A stretch of DNA of 64,000 nucleotides from Rhodocyclaceae bacterium (lineage in GTDB: Bacteria > Pseudomonadota > Gammaproteobacteria > Burkholderiales > Rhodocyclaceae): the NCBI GenBank assembly GCA_030824115.1, contig JAVBYI010000019.1:1-64000 (forward strand), given 5' to 3'. A program made the translations under genes and the position numbers. Below are positions 9,772-19,836 of this stretch, one piece after another. How positions within the stretch are numbered: the stretch's first letter is position 1; each line of letters begins with the position of its first letter. The notes under the pieces are model-generated. The model was given only the letters and a program-made list of their open reading frames with translations. It ran no database searches and had not been told where the DNA came from.

Positions 9772-12315
9772 ATGAGGAGCGTTAGGCGCAATCGTCCATC
9801 GGGACGTGCGCCAAGAATTTTCGCGGCGGCAGGGCTGATTGCCCTGGGCCTACTGATCGCCGCCATTTTCATCGACCGACAGAATGACGCGATAGAGCGT
9901 TCCCGTCAGCAGTCGCACGTCCTTGAGCAACTCTCCCTCCTGCAAAGCCGTCTTGAAGGCAATCTGCGCAGCAACGTCCTGCTGGTGCAAGGTCTGGTGA
10001 GTGTCATTGCCACCCAGCCGACAATGACGCAGGCCCAGTTCGAGCGTGCTGCCAAGCCCCTGTTCGGCGGACGTTCGCAGTTGCGCAACATCGGTGCTGC
10101 CCCGGACATGGTGATTCGCTACATGTATCCGCTGGCGGGCAACGAGAAGGCGATAGGCATGGATTACCGCAAGGTGCCGGCACAATTTGCGGCGGCCGAG
10201 CGGGCGCGTGAGACGGGTGAGATTGTGCTGGCAGGGCCTTTGAGTTTGACTCAGGGCGGTGTTGGCCTGATTGCACGCCTGCCGGTGTTTCTCGACGGCC
10301 CAGCGGGTGAGCCAAGATTCTGGGGGCTGATCTCCGCCGTGATTGATGTTGAACGCCTGTATCGCGACAGCGGACTACGCGACGAGGCGCTCCCCATTGA
10401 GGTGGCCGTGCGCGGGCGCGATGCCCTGGGCGCGGCGGGCGAGGTGTTTTTTGGTGATGCTGCCTTGTTCGAACAGGAGAGTCTGCAGCGTGCCGTTGAT
10501 CTGCCCTTCGGTCAGTGGATTATTGCGGCACGTCCCAAGGACGGCTGGGCCTTGCCGCCTTCATGGCAACTCCATCTGGTGTTCCTGATCGCTGGCGTAT
10601 TGATTGTCGGTCCCTTGTTGCTGTTGGGTTTTAACGAGCGCCGCCGTCTTCAGGCAGAGGTACGTCTGTCGCGCAGCGAGGACTCATTGTCGCAGGTGGT
10701 CACCACCCTCAAGGAGACGGTCCAGCAACTTGAGATTGCGCGCGCCAGCGCCGAGGCGGCCTCGCAGGCCAAAAGCGAGTTTTTGGCCACCATGAGCCAC
10801 GAAATTCGCACGCCGATGAATGGTGTGCTGGGCATGGCCGAACTGTTGATGAGTACGCCGCTTGACGATGAGCAGCGCGAGTTTGTGCATACCCTGAGGG
10901 ACTCCGGTCGATCCCTGCTGAATATCATCAATGATATTCTCGATTTCTCCAGGATCGAAGCGGGCAGACTGACCATCGAGACCATCAACTTCGATCTGGG
11001 CGGATTGTTGAGCGAGGTGTGTGCCCTGATGCGTCCACGTGCCCTGGAGAAGGGGCTGCATCTTGAGCTGGATTGTCCTGCCGATCTGCCGACCTGCCTG
11101 ATGGGTGACGCCCTCCGCATCCGCCAGGTACTCGTCAACCTGATCGGCAACGCCATCAAATTCACCCAGGTCGGTCGTGTCGATGTCGACGTCAGCTGGC
11201 GGCCGCAGGAGGATGGACGGCATGCTTTGGTACGTCTCTCGGTACGCGATACCGGGATCGGTATCGCGCGGGATGCGCAGGATCGCCTGTTCACGCATTT
11301 CACGCAGGTTGATGCGTCAACCACGCGTCGTTTTGGGGGGGCGGGCCTGGGTTTGGCCATCTGCAAGCGCCTGATCGAAGCCATGGGCGGACAAATTGTC
11401 TGCTCAAGCGCACTCAATGAAGGGGCCTGTTTCTGGTTTGAACTGAGCTTGCCCAAAGCCGATGCGATGGCCTGCTTGCCGGTCACGCCGGTGGAAGAGG
11501 GGGATTCGGATGCTGCCACGCGCTTTCAGGGACGTATCCTGGTGGTGGAGGACAACCCGGTCAATCTGCAAGTGGTGCGGCAGATGCTGGAGCGTCTGGG
11601 CGTGACCGTCGTGAGTGCCACGAATGGGCGCCTTGGCGTGGAACAGTTTGCAGCCCAGCATGTCGATATGGTGCTGATGGACACGCAGATGCCGGAAATG
11701 GATGGCCTCGAAGCGACGCGCACCCTGCGTGCCCTGCAGGTAGGCTCCGGTGGCCCCAATATTCCGATCATCGCGCTGACGGCCAATGTCCAGCCGGAAG
11801 ATCGCGAGCGTTGCTACGCAGCGGGCATGAACGACTTCATCGCCAAGCCGTTCCAGCAGAATGAGCTGATCCGGGTGTTGACGCGCTGGCTGGGGAAGAA
11901 TGTCGGCGATGGCGAGGCGGCACCTGCCGCAGCAGCGCTTCAGTCTGCGCTTGTGGAAGCGCCATCTTTTCTGCCCATCCTCGAACCAGGGGTGCTTGAT
12001 GATATGGCCAAGGCAACGGGCATGTCAGTCGCGGAAATCTCCGCCATGATCTTCAGCGATATCGAGCGCATGGCAGGTGAGCTGTCTGGCGCGTCACCCG
12101 ACATGCCGCTGGAGGATTTGCGCCGCCTGGCGCATACCCTCAAGTCGTCGGCGTCACAACTGGGAGGGCACGAGCTGTCTGCCGTGGCGCATGATCTTGA
12201 ATTTGCCGTGCGCGATGGCAAGACCGATGCCCTGCCGGCGCTGCTGACGCGTTTTGGGGCATCCTTCGAGCGCCTGAAGAACGCCCTGCCGGTACAGATG
12301 GGCGTTGGCGTTTAG
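9772..12315 (+). CDS. CHASE-domain hybrid sensor histidine kinase with receiver and HPt
   Basis: An 847-residue membrane phosphorelay protein. Order of domains: N-terminal TM (about residues 15-36), a periplasmic CHASE sensor ([14 protein letters not shown]... to about 260), a second TM (near 270-290), a coil, HisKA with phospho-acceptor His343 in SHEIRTPMN, HATPase ([26 protein letters not shown]), a receiver with Asp637 in [12 protein letters not shown], and an HPt with His788 in [13 protein letters not shown]. All residues needed for a complete internal relay are present. The ATG at 9772 is preceded by GGGGAG. CHASE domains often sense small molecules such as cytokinin-like or aromatic ligands; the ligand here is unknown. 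The last 4 bases overlap the convergent hemerythrin gene. Confidence 0.92.
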   Translation: MRSVRRNRPSGRAPRIFAAAGLIALGLLIAAIFIDRQNDAIERSRQQSHVLEQLSLLQSRLEGNLRSNVLLVQGLVSVIATQPTMTQAQFERAAKPLFGGRSQLRNIGAAPDMVIRYMYPLAGNEKAIGMDYRKVPAQFAAAERARETGEIVLAGPLSLTQGGVGLIARLPVFLDGPAGEPRFWGLISAVIDVERLYRDSGLRDEALPIEVAVRGRDALGAAGEVFFGDAALFEQESLQRAVDLPFGQWIIAARPKDGWALPPSWQLHLVFLIAGVLIVGPLLLLGFNERRRLQAEVRLSRSEDSLSQVVTTLKETVQQLEIARASAEAASQAKSEFLATMSHEIRTPMNGVLGMAELLMSTPLDDEQREFVHTLRDSGRSLLNIINDILDFSRIEAGRLTIETINFDLGGLLSEVCALMRPRALEKGLHLELDCPADLPTCLMGDALRIRQVLVNLIGNAIKFTQVGRVDVDVSWRPQEDGRHALVRLSVRDTGIGIARDAQDRLFTHFTQVDASTTRRFGGAGLGLAICKRLIEAMGGQIVCSSALNEGACFWFELSLPKADAMACLPVTPVEEGDSDAATRFQGRILVVEDNPVNLQVVRQMLERLGVTVVSATNGRLGVEQFAAQHVDMVLMDTQMPEMDGLEATRTLRALQVGSGGPNIPIIALTANVQPEDRERCYAAGMNDFIAKPFQQNELIRVLTRWLGKNVGDGEAAPAAAALQSALVEAPSFLPILEPGVLDDMAKATGMSVAEISAMIFSDIERMAGELSGASPDMPLEDLRRLAHTLKSSASQLGGHELSAVAHDLEFAVRDGKTDALPALLTRFGASFERLKNALPVQMGVGV

Positions 12316-13247
12316 GGCGCTGAGGGCGACTGTACCGTCATCTGGTTGATGAACGGCTGGTCGTGTTCAAGGATGTGCTTGTGTAGCCAGACATGCAGGG
12401 TTTCGACGAGGCGAAACAGGCACAAGGCCGTGTTGTTGTCCTCGTAGTCGCCGATCAACTGGCTCATGCGTCGCGAGAGTTCGGCATGGTTGTCGAGATG
12501 GGCTTGCACCCCGGTTATCTGGGGCTGGTGCTTGAACAGTGTCTCTTCATGACGAAAATGTTCCACCATGAACTTGAGGGCGTCGGTGATCAGGTCAATC
12601 GCTGCGTCGGTGCAGTGGCGCCGCGTGTCGGGCGCGCACTGGGTACATTCCGGGTAGCTGACGTGGCAGAGCGACAGGGTGCGATGCAGAATCTCGTGCA
12701 GGCGCGCATGTTCCTCGTCGATTTGTGCATTGCCGGTGAGCGGCAGTGCCGGCAGATTGCCCGGGACGAAGGTCGGTGACGCACACGGCTGTAACGCCGG
12801 ACTGGCCGTTTGCAGAGATCGGGCGACTGGCCCCATGAAGACGACGTCCTGCGTGCGGTGATGGGTCTCTATCCGGTCGGCAATTGTGCAGATGCTGGCT
12901 TGTGCCGCCTTGACGTCCTGCGATTGGCTGAAGTCAATGATGGCCTGCTGAAGTGCACTGCTGATGTCACCATGCTGTTCGGCGTGGCGCTGAAAGGCCT
13001 CGTTTGACAGCAACTGGCGGGTGATTCTGTCTTCGCGGCTGAAGTGACCGACGACGGCAAACATGCTGCGATGAAAGTGCTCGCGCATGCGCTGCGCACA
13101 ACGTCCGCCCTCCTGACATTCCCCGATACGACAGGGGTGTGAGGAGGCGCACGGAAGCGACATTGCCCGTACGGCAGCAAAAATCCCATCCAGAATTCGA
13201 TGGTCCTCTTCCAAGTCCCGCAGTGCGGTGACGAGCTGGTTTGTCAT
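12312..13247 (-). CDS. Tandem hemerythrin-domain protein with cysteine-rich inserts
   Basis: A 311-residue protein with two hemerythrin-like halves. The first begins DHRILDGIF and continues [18 protein letters not shown]; the second begins [11 protein letters not shown] and continues [25 protein letters not shown] and [13 protein letters not shown]. Between the first and second helix of each half is a cysteine cluster: [18 protein letters not shown] in the first and [19 protein letters not shown] in the second. Such clusters are not part of the standard di-iron fold and could bind zinc or iron or respond to redox. No membrane segment is visible. Function is unknown; an oxygen, NO or iron sensor is the natural guess. 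Confidence 0.8.
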   Translation of the reverse strand: MTNQLVTALRDLEEDHRILDGIFAAVRAMSLPCASSHPCRIGECQEGGRCAQRMREHFHRSMFAVVGHFSREDRITRQLLSNEAFQRHAEQHGDISSALQQAIIDFSQSQDVKAAQASICTIADRIETHHRTQDVVFMGPVARSLQTASPALQPCASPTFVPGNLPALPLTGNAQIDEEHARLHEILHRTLSLCHVSYPECTQCAPDTRRHCTDAAIDLITDALKFMVEHFRHEETLFKHQPQITGVQAHLDNHAELSRRMSQLIGDYEDNNTALCLFRLVETLHVWLHKHILEHDQPFINQMTVQSPSAP

Positions 13248-13334
13248 GCCCTTATCGTACGGTTGCCATCCCGGTCTGTCAATGCGGTAGGCAATATATC
13301 TCTTTGGATATAAAGATAAATTCTTCCTGAGCGG

Positions 13335-13544
13335 CTAGGCGATCAGGTCGGGGCCGAGCAGCCGCTCGATGGTAGAGATGCGATCCTTCAACTGCAGCTT
13401 GCGTTTTTTCATGCGCCGCAACAGCAACTCATCAAGCGACGGGCTTTCCTCCAGCTGCAGAATGGCGGCGTCAAGATCGTGATGTTCGACCTTCAGTTCC
13501 ATCAACTGGACATGAAGTTGGGACGGGTCGTCGGGCAGCGTCAT
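13335..13544 (-). CDS. DUF465 (YdcH-like) small helical protein
   Basis: A 69-residue protein starting MTLPDDPSQLHV. It is almost entirely a helical hairpin with the family pattern HHDLDAAILQLEESPSLDELLLRRMKKRKLQLKDRI. DUF465 proteins are common in proteobacteria and have no settled function. An in-frame ATG 9 nt upstream (13553) is an alternative start; neither has a strong ribosome-binding site. A much longer frame continuing upstream to 14489 overlaps the divergent kinase gene and is a shadow. It is transcribed away from the Ser/Thr kinase gene at 13593. Confidence 0.8.
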   Translation of the reverse strand: MTLPDDPSQLHVQLMELKVEHHDLDAAILQLEESPSLDELLLRRMKKRKLQLKDRISTIERLLGPDLIA

Positions 13545-13592
13545 GAGGCCCATCTTAGGCATGCGCGGGCGGTTTGGCAATAGAATGCAGGC

Positions 13593-16016
13593 ATGAGTGA
13601 GAAGATGATCGGCCGCTTCGAAATCCGTGGCGAACTGGGGCGTGGCGCGCAAAGCGTCGTATATCTTGCGTGGGATCCGCAGTTGCAGCGCGAAGTCGCG
13701 ATCAAAACCCTGCATTTCTCGCGCGCCGATCCTGCCCGCAATGCGGAATTGCTCGAAGAAGCCAAGACCTCCAGCAAGTTCCGCCATGCCAACGTGGTGC
13801 CGATTTTCGATGCCGGCGAACAGGATGGCGACCCCTATCTGGTTTTCGAACGCGTCAGCGGACGCAATCTGGCCGAAGCGATCAAGGCCGACGGGCCGCT
13901 GACTTCCGTCAAGGCGGCCAGCCTGATGCACCAGGTGGCCGATGCGCTCGCCCTGGCGCATGAGCAAGGCATCATCCATCACGATCTGAAGCCCTCGAAT
14001 ATCCTTATCGACGAGCGTGACGGTGCCGCGCGCGTGATGGATTTTGGCATTGCCATGCGGGCATCGGAAGAGCATCCCGACGCCGGCCCGAAGGCCGCAG
14101 GCCTGATCGGTACGCCCGCCTACATGGCGCCGGAATATGTGACCCAGCAGCGCATTACGCCGCAGATCGACGTTTATGCTGCCGGCCTGATCCTGCTGGA
14201 GATATTGACGGGGCAGCGCGTGTTCGACGGCGGCCCGGTCGAGTCGATTCTCTACCGCATCGCGACCGAAAATGTCGTCCTGCCAGCCTCGCCGCCGATC
14301 GATCCCAAACTGGGCGGCATCATTCTGCGCGCCTGCGCGCTTGATCCGGCGCAGCGTTTTGCCTCGGCCAGTGAATTGTTCGATGCCTTGACGGCGTATC
14401 TGGGTGAGGGGGATGCCGAACGTGCCGAGGGACAGGCTGCCATCGCACAGAATGACACGCTTGAGTTTCTGTTGCGGCGCATGCGTCACAAGTCAGACTT
14501 CCCGGCGCTGTCCGACTCGGTTTCGGCCATCAACAAGCTTGCCGCTTCGGAAAGCGAAAGCGTCAACAAGCTGTCAAACACCATTCTCAGAGATTTTGCG
14601 TTGACCAACAAGATTCTGCGTCTGGTGAATTCGGCCTTCTATCGTCAGGCGGGCGGTGGCAACATCAGTACCGTTTCGCGGGCGGTTATCGTGCTCGGTT
14701 TCAATACCATCCGCAACATCGCCATTACGGTGTTGTTGTTTGAGCACATGCAGGACAAGGCAAACGTCAAGGATCTCAAAGAGGCTTTCCTGCGGGCCAA
14801 TCTGGCCGGTCTGCTGGCGAAGGAATGTTGCCACATGCCACTGTTGCATCGCCAGGGGGAAGAAGCGTTTATTTGCGCATTGTTCCACGGCTTGGGCCAG
14901 TTGCTGGCCCAGTTTTACTTTGCTGAAGAGGTTGGTGAAATCAACAAGCTCATCGAGTTCAAGAAGCTTTCGGCAAATGCGGCCTCTGCCCAGGTACTGG
15001 GCCTGTCTTTTGAAGACCTGGGAATGGGGATTGCCAAAAGCTGGGGTTTCCCCGGGGCGATTATCGACAGCATGCGCCGGCTACCCGAGGGGACGTTACG
15101 CAAACCGAACACCCCCCAGGAGGCGCTGCGAACGCTCTCTGGTTTTGCCAACGAGTTTTGCGATCAGCTCACGTCCACGCCGCCTGATCAGCGCGCCAAA
15201 CTGATGCACAAGATCACGCAGCGCTTCGGCAGCAGCCTGCAACTGGCCGACCGGCAGTTACAGGGAGATATGGAAAAGGCGCTTGACGAACTGACTCAAG
15301 TTGCCAGTACCCTGCATGTCAATTTGCGGCAAAGCCCGTTTGCCCGTCAGGCGGCCGCCATCGTGAGTGGCAAGACGGGCGGGGATCACCCCCTGGCACC
15401 TCAGGCCACTCCTGAATCTGATGGCTTTGCCAAGACCCTCCTCGGTGATGCACCGATCCCCGAACTTGATGAAGACGACAATGGCGGGCCGATCCCCGAA
15501 GATGCCCAGTCGGTCCTCTCTTCCGGGATTCAGGACATCAGTAATTCACTGGTCGACGATTTTGCCCTCAACGACATCCTGCGCATCATCCTCGAAACGA
15601 TGTACCGCGCCATGGGCTTCAAGCGCGTGCTGCTGGCGCTGCGCGACTCGAAAACCGGACAGATGACCGGGCGTTTTGGCCTCGGCCCCGAGGTCGCTGA
15701 TTTGACCAAACAGTTCCGTTTCCCTCTGTCTGCAGAGGTTCATGATGTTTTCCTGCTGGCGACCGGTAAGGGTCTCGACATCATCATCAACGACATCGAC
15801 GACCCAAAAATCGCCGACAAGGTGCCCCTGTGGTTTCGCGAACGGATCCCGGCCAAGACCTTTGTGCTGTTCCCGCTTACTTTGAAGGGGCGGCCGGTCG
15901 CGCTGATCTATTGCGACAAGGACAAGGCCGGCTCGATCCAGATTCCCGACAAGGAACTGACCTTGCTGAAGACGCTGCGTAATCAGGCCCTGCTGGCGAT
16001 CAAGCAGGCGATGTAA
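13593..16016 (+). CDS. Ser/Thr protein kinase - HDOD - GAF fusion
   Basis: An 807-residue soluble signalling protein. Residues 8-265 are a eukaryotic-type kinase with glycine loop GELGRGAQSVVY, Lys38 in VAIKTL, catalytic Asp131 in HHDLKPSN and DFG at 150-152, so it looks active. Residues about 290-480 are an HDOD domain (FPALSDSVSAINKLA, LTNKILRLVNSAFY, SRAVIVLGFNTIRNIA). From about 645 a GAF-like domain follows (FALNDILRIILETMYRAMGF ... LFPLTLKGRPVALIYCDK). HDOD domains are non-catalytic HD relatives used in signalling scaffolds. No membrane segment is visible, so it is cytoplasmic. Its stop directly abuts the stop of the convergent MFS gene. Input signal and targets cannot be read from the sequence. 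Confidence 0.9.
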   Translation: MSEKMIGRFEIRGELGRGAQSVVYLAWDPQLQREVAIKTLHFSRADPARNAELLEEAKTSSKFRHANVVPIFDAGEQDGDPYLVFERVSGRNLAEAIKADGPLTSVKAASLMHQVADALALAHEQGIIHHDLKPSNILIDERDGAARVMDFGIAMRASEEHPDAGPKAAGLIGTPAYMAPEYVTQQRITPQIDVYAAGLILLEILTGQRVFDGGPVESILYRIATENVVLPASPPIDPKLGGIILRACALDPAQRFASASELFDALTAYLGEGDAERAEGQAAIAQNDTLEFLLRRMRHKSDFPALSDSVSAINKLAASESESVNKLSNTILRDFALTNKILRLVNSAFYRQAGGGNISTVSRAVIVLGFNTIRNIAITVLLFEHMQDKANVKDLKEAFLRANLAGLLAKECCHMPLLHRQGEEAFICALFHGLGQLLAQFYFAEEVGEINKLIEFKKLSANAASAQVLGLSFEDLGMGIAKSWGFPGAIIDSMRRLPEGTLRKPNTPQEALRTLSGFANEFCDQLTSTPPDQRAKLMHKITQRFGSSLQLADRQLQGDMEKALDELTQVASTLHVNLRQSPFARQAAAIVSGKTGGDHPLAPQATPESDGFAKTLLGDAPIPELDEDDNGGPIPEDAQSVLSSGIQDISNSLVDDFALNDILRIILETMYRAMGFKRVLLALRDSKTGQMTGRFGLGPEVADLTKQFRFPLSAEVHDVFLLATGKGLDIIINDIDDPKIADKVPLWFRERIPAKTFVLFPLTLKGRPVALIYCDKDKAGSIQIPDKELTLLKTLRNQALLAIKQAM

Positions 16017-17225
16017 TCAAGCCCTGGCGGGCTGCATCCGCGCCAGCGGTTGCTGATTGATCGGCAGGTTGAGCGCCATCGCTACCACGCCGAGCAGAAT
16101 GATGATGGACCACACGATGTCGTAGCTGCCGGTGCTGTCAAACAGCAGACCGCCGAGCCAGGCACCGAGGAAGCTGCCGATCTGGTGGCTGAAGAAAACA
16201 AATCCCCCCAGCATCGACAGATAGGCGACGCCGAATACCTGCGCGATGATGCCGTTGGTGAGCGGTACGGTGGCGAGCCACAGGAAGCCGATGACCATGG
16301 CGAAAAGGTAGGCGGACATTGGTGTGAGCGGCATGGACAGGAAAATGATGATGACGATGCTGCGCGTGATGTAGATGCCTGCGAGCAGATGTTTCTTGCT
16401 ATAGCGCTGCCCCAGCCAGCCGGCGGTGAAGGTGCCGAAAATATTGAACAGGCCGATCAGCGCCAGACAAGTGACCCCGACATTGGCCGACAGGCCCTGG
16501 TCGGAAAGATAGGCCGGCAGATGCACGCCGATGAAGACGACCTGAAAGCCGCAGACGAAATAGCCGAGCGTCAGCAGGTTAAAGCCACTGTGCCCAAAGG
16601 CTTCGCGGATGGCTTCCCAGGCCGATTGATGGTGTCCCTGATTCGAGAAATCGCGGTGCGGTTCGGCCAGCGCCACCGAGAGCGGCGCCATCAGCGCGGC
16701 GACACCGGCCAGGATCAGCAATGCCTGCAGCCAGCCGACACCGCTGATCAGCGATTGCGAGACGGGTAGCAGGGCGAACTGACCAAAGGAGCCCATGGCG
16801 CCGGCGATGCCCAGCGCCATGCTGCGTTTTTCCGGCGGCGTGATGCGGCCGAGCACGCCATAGACGATGCTGAAGGTGGTGCCAGAAAGCCCGATGCCGA
16901 TCAGGATGCCGGCCGAGAGCACGAAGCTGGTACCCGAGGTGGCCAAGGCCATGCCGATCAGGCCGAGGACGTAGAGGACGGTGCCGATGATCAGTACCTT
17001 GCCGGCGCCATAGCGATCGGCAATCAGGCCCGTCAGTGGCTGGCTGGCGCCCCACAACAGGTTTTGCAGCGCGAGCGCGAAGGCGAAGGTCTCGCGGCTC
17101 CAGCCGTGATCCATCGTCATCGGCTGGAGGAACAGGCCGAAGCCGTGGCGCACGCCCATGGCCAGCGTCATGATGATGCCGCCGCAGATCAGGACGACGG
17201 TAGGGCTTCTCCAGTGGGCATTCAT
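16017..17225 (-). CDS. Major facilitator superfamily transporter
   Basis: A 402-residue carrier with about 12 hydrophobic segments. The MFS loop signature GLIADRYGAGKV follows helix 2 and RITPPEKRSMALGI the next loop. The subgroup resembles oxalate/formate-antiporter-type or monocarboxylate MFS proteins, but the substrate is not clear. I place the start at ATG 17225 (MNAHWRSPTVV). A frame extending to ATG 17252 exists only because an inverted copy of the dispersed repeat (17227-17250) happens to read MPSRQRRLF in frame, which is unlike family N-termini. The repeat therefore fills the leader where a ribosome-binding site would be, and no clear one is visible. It is divergent from greB. Confidence 0.85.
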   Translation of the reverse strand: MNAHWRSPTVVLICGGIIMTLAMGVRHGFGLFLQPMTMDHGWSRETFAFALALQNLLWGASQPLTGLIADRYGAGKVLIIGTVLYVLGLIGMALATSGTSFVLSAGILIGIGLSGTTFSIVYGVLGRITPPEKRSMALGIAGAMGSFGQFALLPVSQSLISGVGWLQALLILAGVAALMAPLSVALAEPHRDFSNQGHHQSAWEAIREAFGHSGFNLLTLGYFVCGFQVVFIGVHLPAYLSDQGLSANVGVTCLALIGLFNIFGTFTAGWLGQRYSKKHLLAGIYITRSIVIIIFLSMPLTPMSAYLFAMVIGFLWLATVPLTNGIIAQVFGVAYLSMLGGFVFFSHQIGSFLGAWLGGLLFDSTGSYDIVWSIIILLGVVAMALNLPINQQPLARMQPARA

Positions 17226-17226
17226 G

Positions 17227-17250
17227 AAAAGTCGGCGCTGGCGGGACGGC
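17227..17250 (-). repeat. Dispersed 24-bp repeat, copy 3 (only inverted copy)
   Basis: A perfect family match on the minus strand, immediately upstream of the MFS start codon at 17225. It is the only copy in the window in this orientation. Confidence 0.9.
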
Positions 17251-17300
17251 ATAAAGCGAGGCGCGCCATAATAACGCCTTTATCCCTGCGACTTTTTTCG

Positions 17301-17852
17301 ATGAACAAGGCATTCGTTAAAGAGCCCGAGGGCGATGATGAGGATGAAGATCCCGTCGGCGTCCCCGCCTTGCCGGCTGGCAGCAAGAACTACATGACCC
17401 CCGTCGGTCATCGGGCCTTGCGTGAGGAATTCGAGAAACTGGTTAAGGTCGATCGGCCGCATCTGGTACAGGTGGTGTCCTGGGCGGCCTCCAACGGCGA
17501 TCGCTCGGAAAACGGCGACTACATCTACGGCAAGAAAAAGTTGCGCGAGATCGACAAGCGTCTGCGTTACCTGACAAAACGACTCGACAATGCCGAGGTG
17601 GTCGATCCGACGCATCAAGCCAATCTGGAACAGGTGTTCTTCGGGGCGACGGTTACCGTGTCCGATGCCGATGCCGAGGCGACCTATCAGATCGTTGGCA
17701 TCGACGAGGCTGATCCGGGTACCGGCAAGATCAGCTGGATCTCGCCGCTGGCCCGCGCGCTGATGAAGGCGCGCGAGGGGGATATCGTCAAATTCATGAG
17801 TCCGGCGGGCGTGCGCGAGATCGAAATCATCGAAATTCGCTACGAGACTTGA
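17301..17852 (+). CDS. greB: Transcription elongation factor GreB
   Basis: A 183-residue Gre factor that rescues backtracked RNA polymerase by stimulating transcript cleavage. An acidic, poorly conserved N-terminus ([11 protein letters not shown]) precedes the coiled coil. That begins [16 protein letters not shown] and carries the tip [20 protein letters not shown], with the two acidic catalytic residues in DRSENGDY. The C-terminal FKBP-like domain ends [34 protein letters not shown] distinguishes GreB from GreA. The start is ATG 17301; the upstream frame overlaps the divergent MFS gene. The htpG heat-shock promoter begins inside its last codons. Confidence 0.95.
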   Translation: MNKAFVKEPEGDDEDEDPVGVPALPAGSKNYMTPVGHRALREEFEKLVKVDRPHLVQVVSWAASNGDRSENGDYIYGKKKLREIDKRLRYLTKRLDNAEVVDPTHQANLEQVFFGATVTVSDADAEATYQIVGIDEADPGTGKISWISPLARALMKAREGDIVKFMSPAGVREIEIIEIRYET

Positions 17853-17875
17853 AAACCCTCCTGGCAACCCCATTT
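17848..17875 (+). promoter_or_regulatory. Sigma-32 (RpoH) heat-shock promoter of htpG
   Basis: CTTGAAA at 17848-17854, a 13-nt spacer, then CCCCATTT at 17868-17875. Both elements match the RpoH consensus (CTTGAAA, CCCCATNT) essentially perfectly. The -35 overlaps the greB stop codon, and the promoter lies about 30 bp upstream of the htpG ATG. Confidence 0.88.
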
Positions 17876-17904
17876 CTCCCGCTCGTTCGTTTGGAGGAAA
17901 TCGC

Positions 17905-19827
17905 ATGACCACCGCTACTGCAGAAAAAGATACCAAGGAAACTTTGGGTTTCCAGACCGAGGTAAAGCAACTGCTGCACCTCATGATCCATTCGCTCTAC
18001 AGCAACCGCGAAATCTTTCTGCGCGAGCTGATTTCGAACGCTTCCGACGCCTGCGACAAGCTGCGTTTTGAGTCGCTGCACAACGCGGCCATGATGGAGG
18101 ATGGATCCGAATTCAGGATTCGCATTGGCTACGACAAGGAAGCCAGAACGCTGACCATCGCCGACAACGGCATCGGCATGAACCGCGATGAGGTGATCGC
18201 CAATCTCGGCACCATCGCCAAGTCCGGCACGCGCGAGTTCTTCTCGCAGCTTTCCGGTGACCAGCAGAAGGACGCGCACCTGATCGGCCAGTTCGGCGTC
18301 GGTTTCTATTCCTCGTTCATCGTCGCCGACAAGGTGACGGTGCGCACCCGTCGCGCCGGCGAGAAAGCCGACCAGGGCGTTGAGTGGATTTCCGATGGCG
18401 GCGGCGAGTTCACCATCGCGATGATCGACCGTCCGGTGCGCGGCACCGAAATCACCCTCCACTTGCGCGCCGATCAGGATGATCTGCTGTCGAGCTGGAA
18501 ACTCAAGTCCATCATCCGCAAGTATTCTGACCATATCGTTCAGCCCATCGTGATGAAGGGCGAGAAGTGGGACGAAGAGAAGAAGGCACAGGTCGAAACC
18601 GACGAAGACGAGACCGTCAACCAGGCTTCTGCGTTGTGGGCCAAGCCGAAAAGCGAGGTTTCCGAGGACGACTACAAGGCGTTTTACAAGCATGTCGGCC
18701 ATGACTACGACGATCCGCTGGCCTGGACGCACGCCCGCGTCGAGGGCAAGAGCGAATACACCCAACTGCTCTACATTCCCGGCCGTGCGCCCTTCGACAT
18801 GTGGGATCGCAATGCCCGCCACGGCATCAAGCTTTACGTGCGCCGCGTCTTCATCATGGACGATGCCGAGCAGTTGATGCCGCTCTACCTGCGCTTCGTG
18901 CGCGGTGTGGTGGATTCAGCCGATCTGCCGCTCAACGTCTCGCGCGAAATCCTGCAGGAATCGAAGGACATCGAGGCGATCCGCAAGGGCTGCACCGGCA
19001 AGGTACTCGGCATGCTGGCCGACATGGCGGAGAACGACAAAGAGAAGTACGCCAAGTTCTGGGGTGAGTTCGGCAAGGCGCTCAAAGAAGGCGTCGGCGA
19101 AGACTTCGCCAACAAGGACAAGATCGCCGCTCTGCTGCGCTTCGCGACCACGCAGGCAGATACCAGGGATGAAACCGTCTCGCTGGCCGACTACATCGGC
19201 CGCATGAAGCCCGAGCAGGAAAAGATCTACTACGTTACCGCCGAAACCTTCAACGCGGCCAAGAACAGCCCGCACCTTGAGGTTTTCCGCAAGAAGGGCA
19301 TCGAAGTCATTCTGCTCTCCGACCGCGTCGACGAGTGGGTGGTGTCGCACCTCACCGAGTTCGAGGGCAAGCAACTGGTGTCCGTTGCCAAGGGTGGCCT
19401 CGACCTCGGCAAGCTCGAGGACGAAGCCGAGAAGAAAGAGCAGGAAAAGGATGCCGGCGAGTTTAAGGAGCTGACCGACAAGATTGGCAAGAGCCTGAAC
19501 GAACGCGTCAAGGAAGTGCGCGTCACGCACCGCCTGACCGACAGCCCGGCCTGTCTGGTGGCCGACGAGCATGACATCTCTGGCAACATGGCGCGCATTC
19601 TCAAGGCGGCCGGACAGCAGGCACCGATGTCGAAGCCCATCCTCGAAATCAACCCGAAGCATCCGGTGGTACTCCGCTTGAAGTACGAGGAAGCCAAGTT
19701 CGATGACTGGTCGGCTGTCCTCTTCGATCAGGCGCTGCTGGCCGAGGGCGGCCAGCTCGACGATCCGGCCACTTTCGTCAAGCGGGTGAATGACCTGATG
19801 CTGAGCATGTCCCTCGGAGGTAAGTGA
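17905..19827 (+). CDS. htpG: Molecular chaperone HtpG (Hsp90)
   Basis: A 640-residue cytosolic Hsp90. The N-terminal GHKL ATPase begins [20 protein letters not shown] and has [17 protein letters not shown], the [12 protein letters not shown] glycine box and [17 protein letters not shown]. The middle domain includes [20 protein letters not shown] and [11 protein letters not shown] with the catalytic-loop arginine. The C-terminal dimerisation domain follows. Length is typical. GGAGG lies 8 nt before the ATG. It is expressed from the sigma-32 promoter at 17848-17875 and probably ends at a hairpin located inside the next gene (19874-19905). Confidence 0.98.
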   Translation: MTTATAEKDTKETLGFQTEVKQLLHLMIHSLYSNREIFLRELISNASDACDKLRFESLHNAAMMEDGSEFRIRIGYDKEARTLTIADNGIGMNRDEVIANLGTIAKSGTREFFSQLSGDQQKDAHLIGQFGVGFYSSFIVADKVTVRTRRAGEKADQGVEWISDGGGEFTIAMIDRPVRGTEITLHLRADQDDLLSSWKLKSIIRKYSDHIVQPIVMKGEKWDEEKKAQVETDEDETVNQASALWAKPKSEVSEDDYKAFYKHVGHDYDDPLAWTHARVEGKSEYTQLLYIPGRAPFDMWDRNARHGIKLYVRRVFIMDDAEQLMPLYLRFVRGVVDSADLPLNVSREILQESKDIEAIRKGCTGKVLGMLADMAENDKEKYAKFWGEFGKALKEGVGEDFANKDKIAALLRFATTQADTRDETVSLADYIGRMKPEQEKIYYVTAETFNAAKNSPHLEVFRKKGIEVILLSDRVDEWVVSHLTEFEGKQLVSVAKGGLDLGKLEDEAEKKEQEKDAGEFKELTDKIGKSLNERVKEVRVTHRLTDSPACLVADEHDISGNMARILKAAGQQAPMSKPILEINPKHPVVLRLKYEEAKFDDWSAVLFDQALLAEGGQLDDPATFVKRVNDLMLSMSLGGK

Positions 19828-19836
19828 GTCGGGCAA

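Noticed and set aside
13545-14489. Upstream extension of the DUF465 frame to 384 codons
   Set aside because: It overlaps the divergent kinase gene, and only the last 69 codons match a known family.
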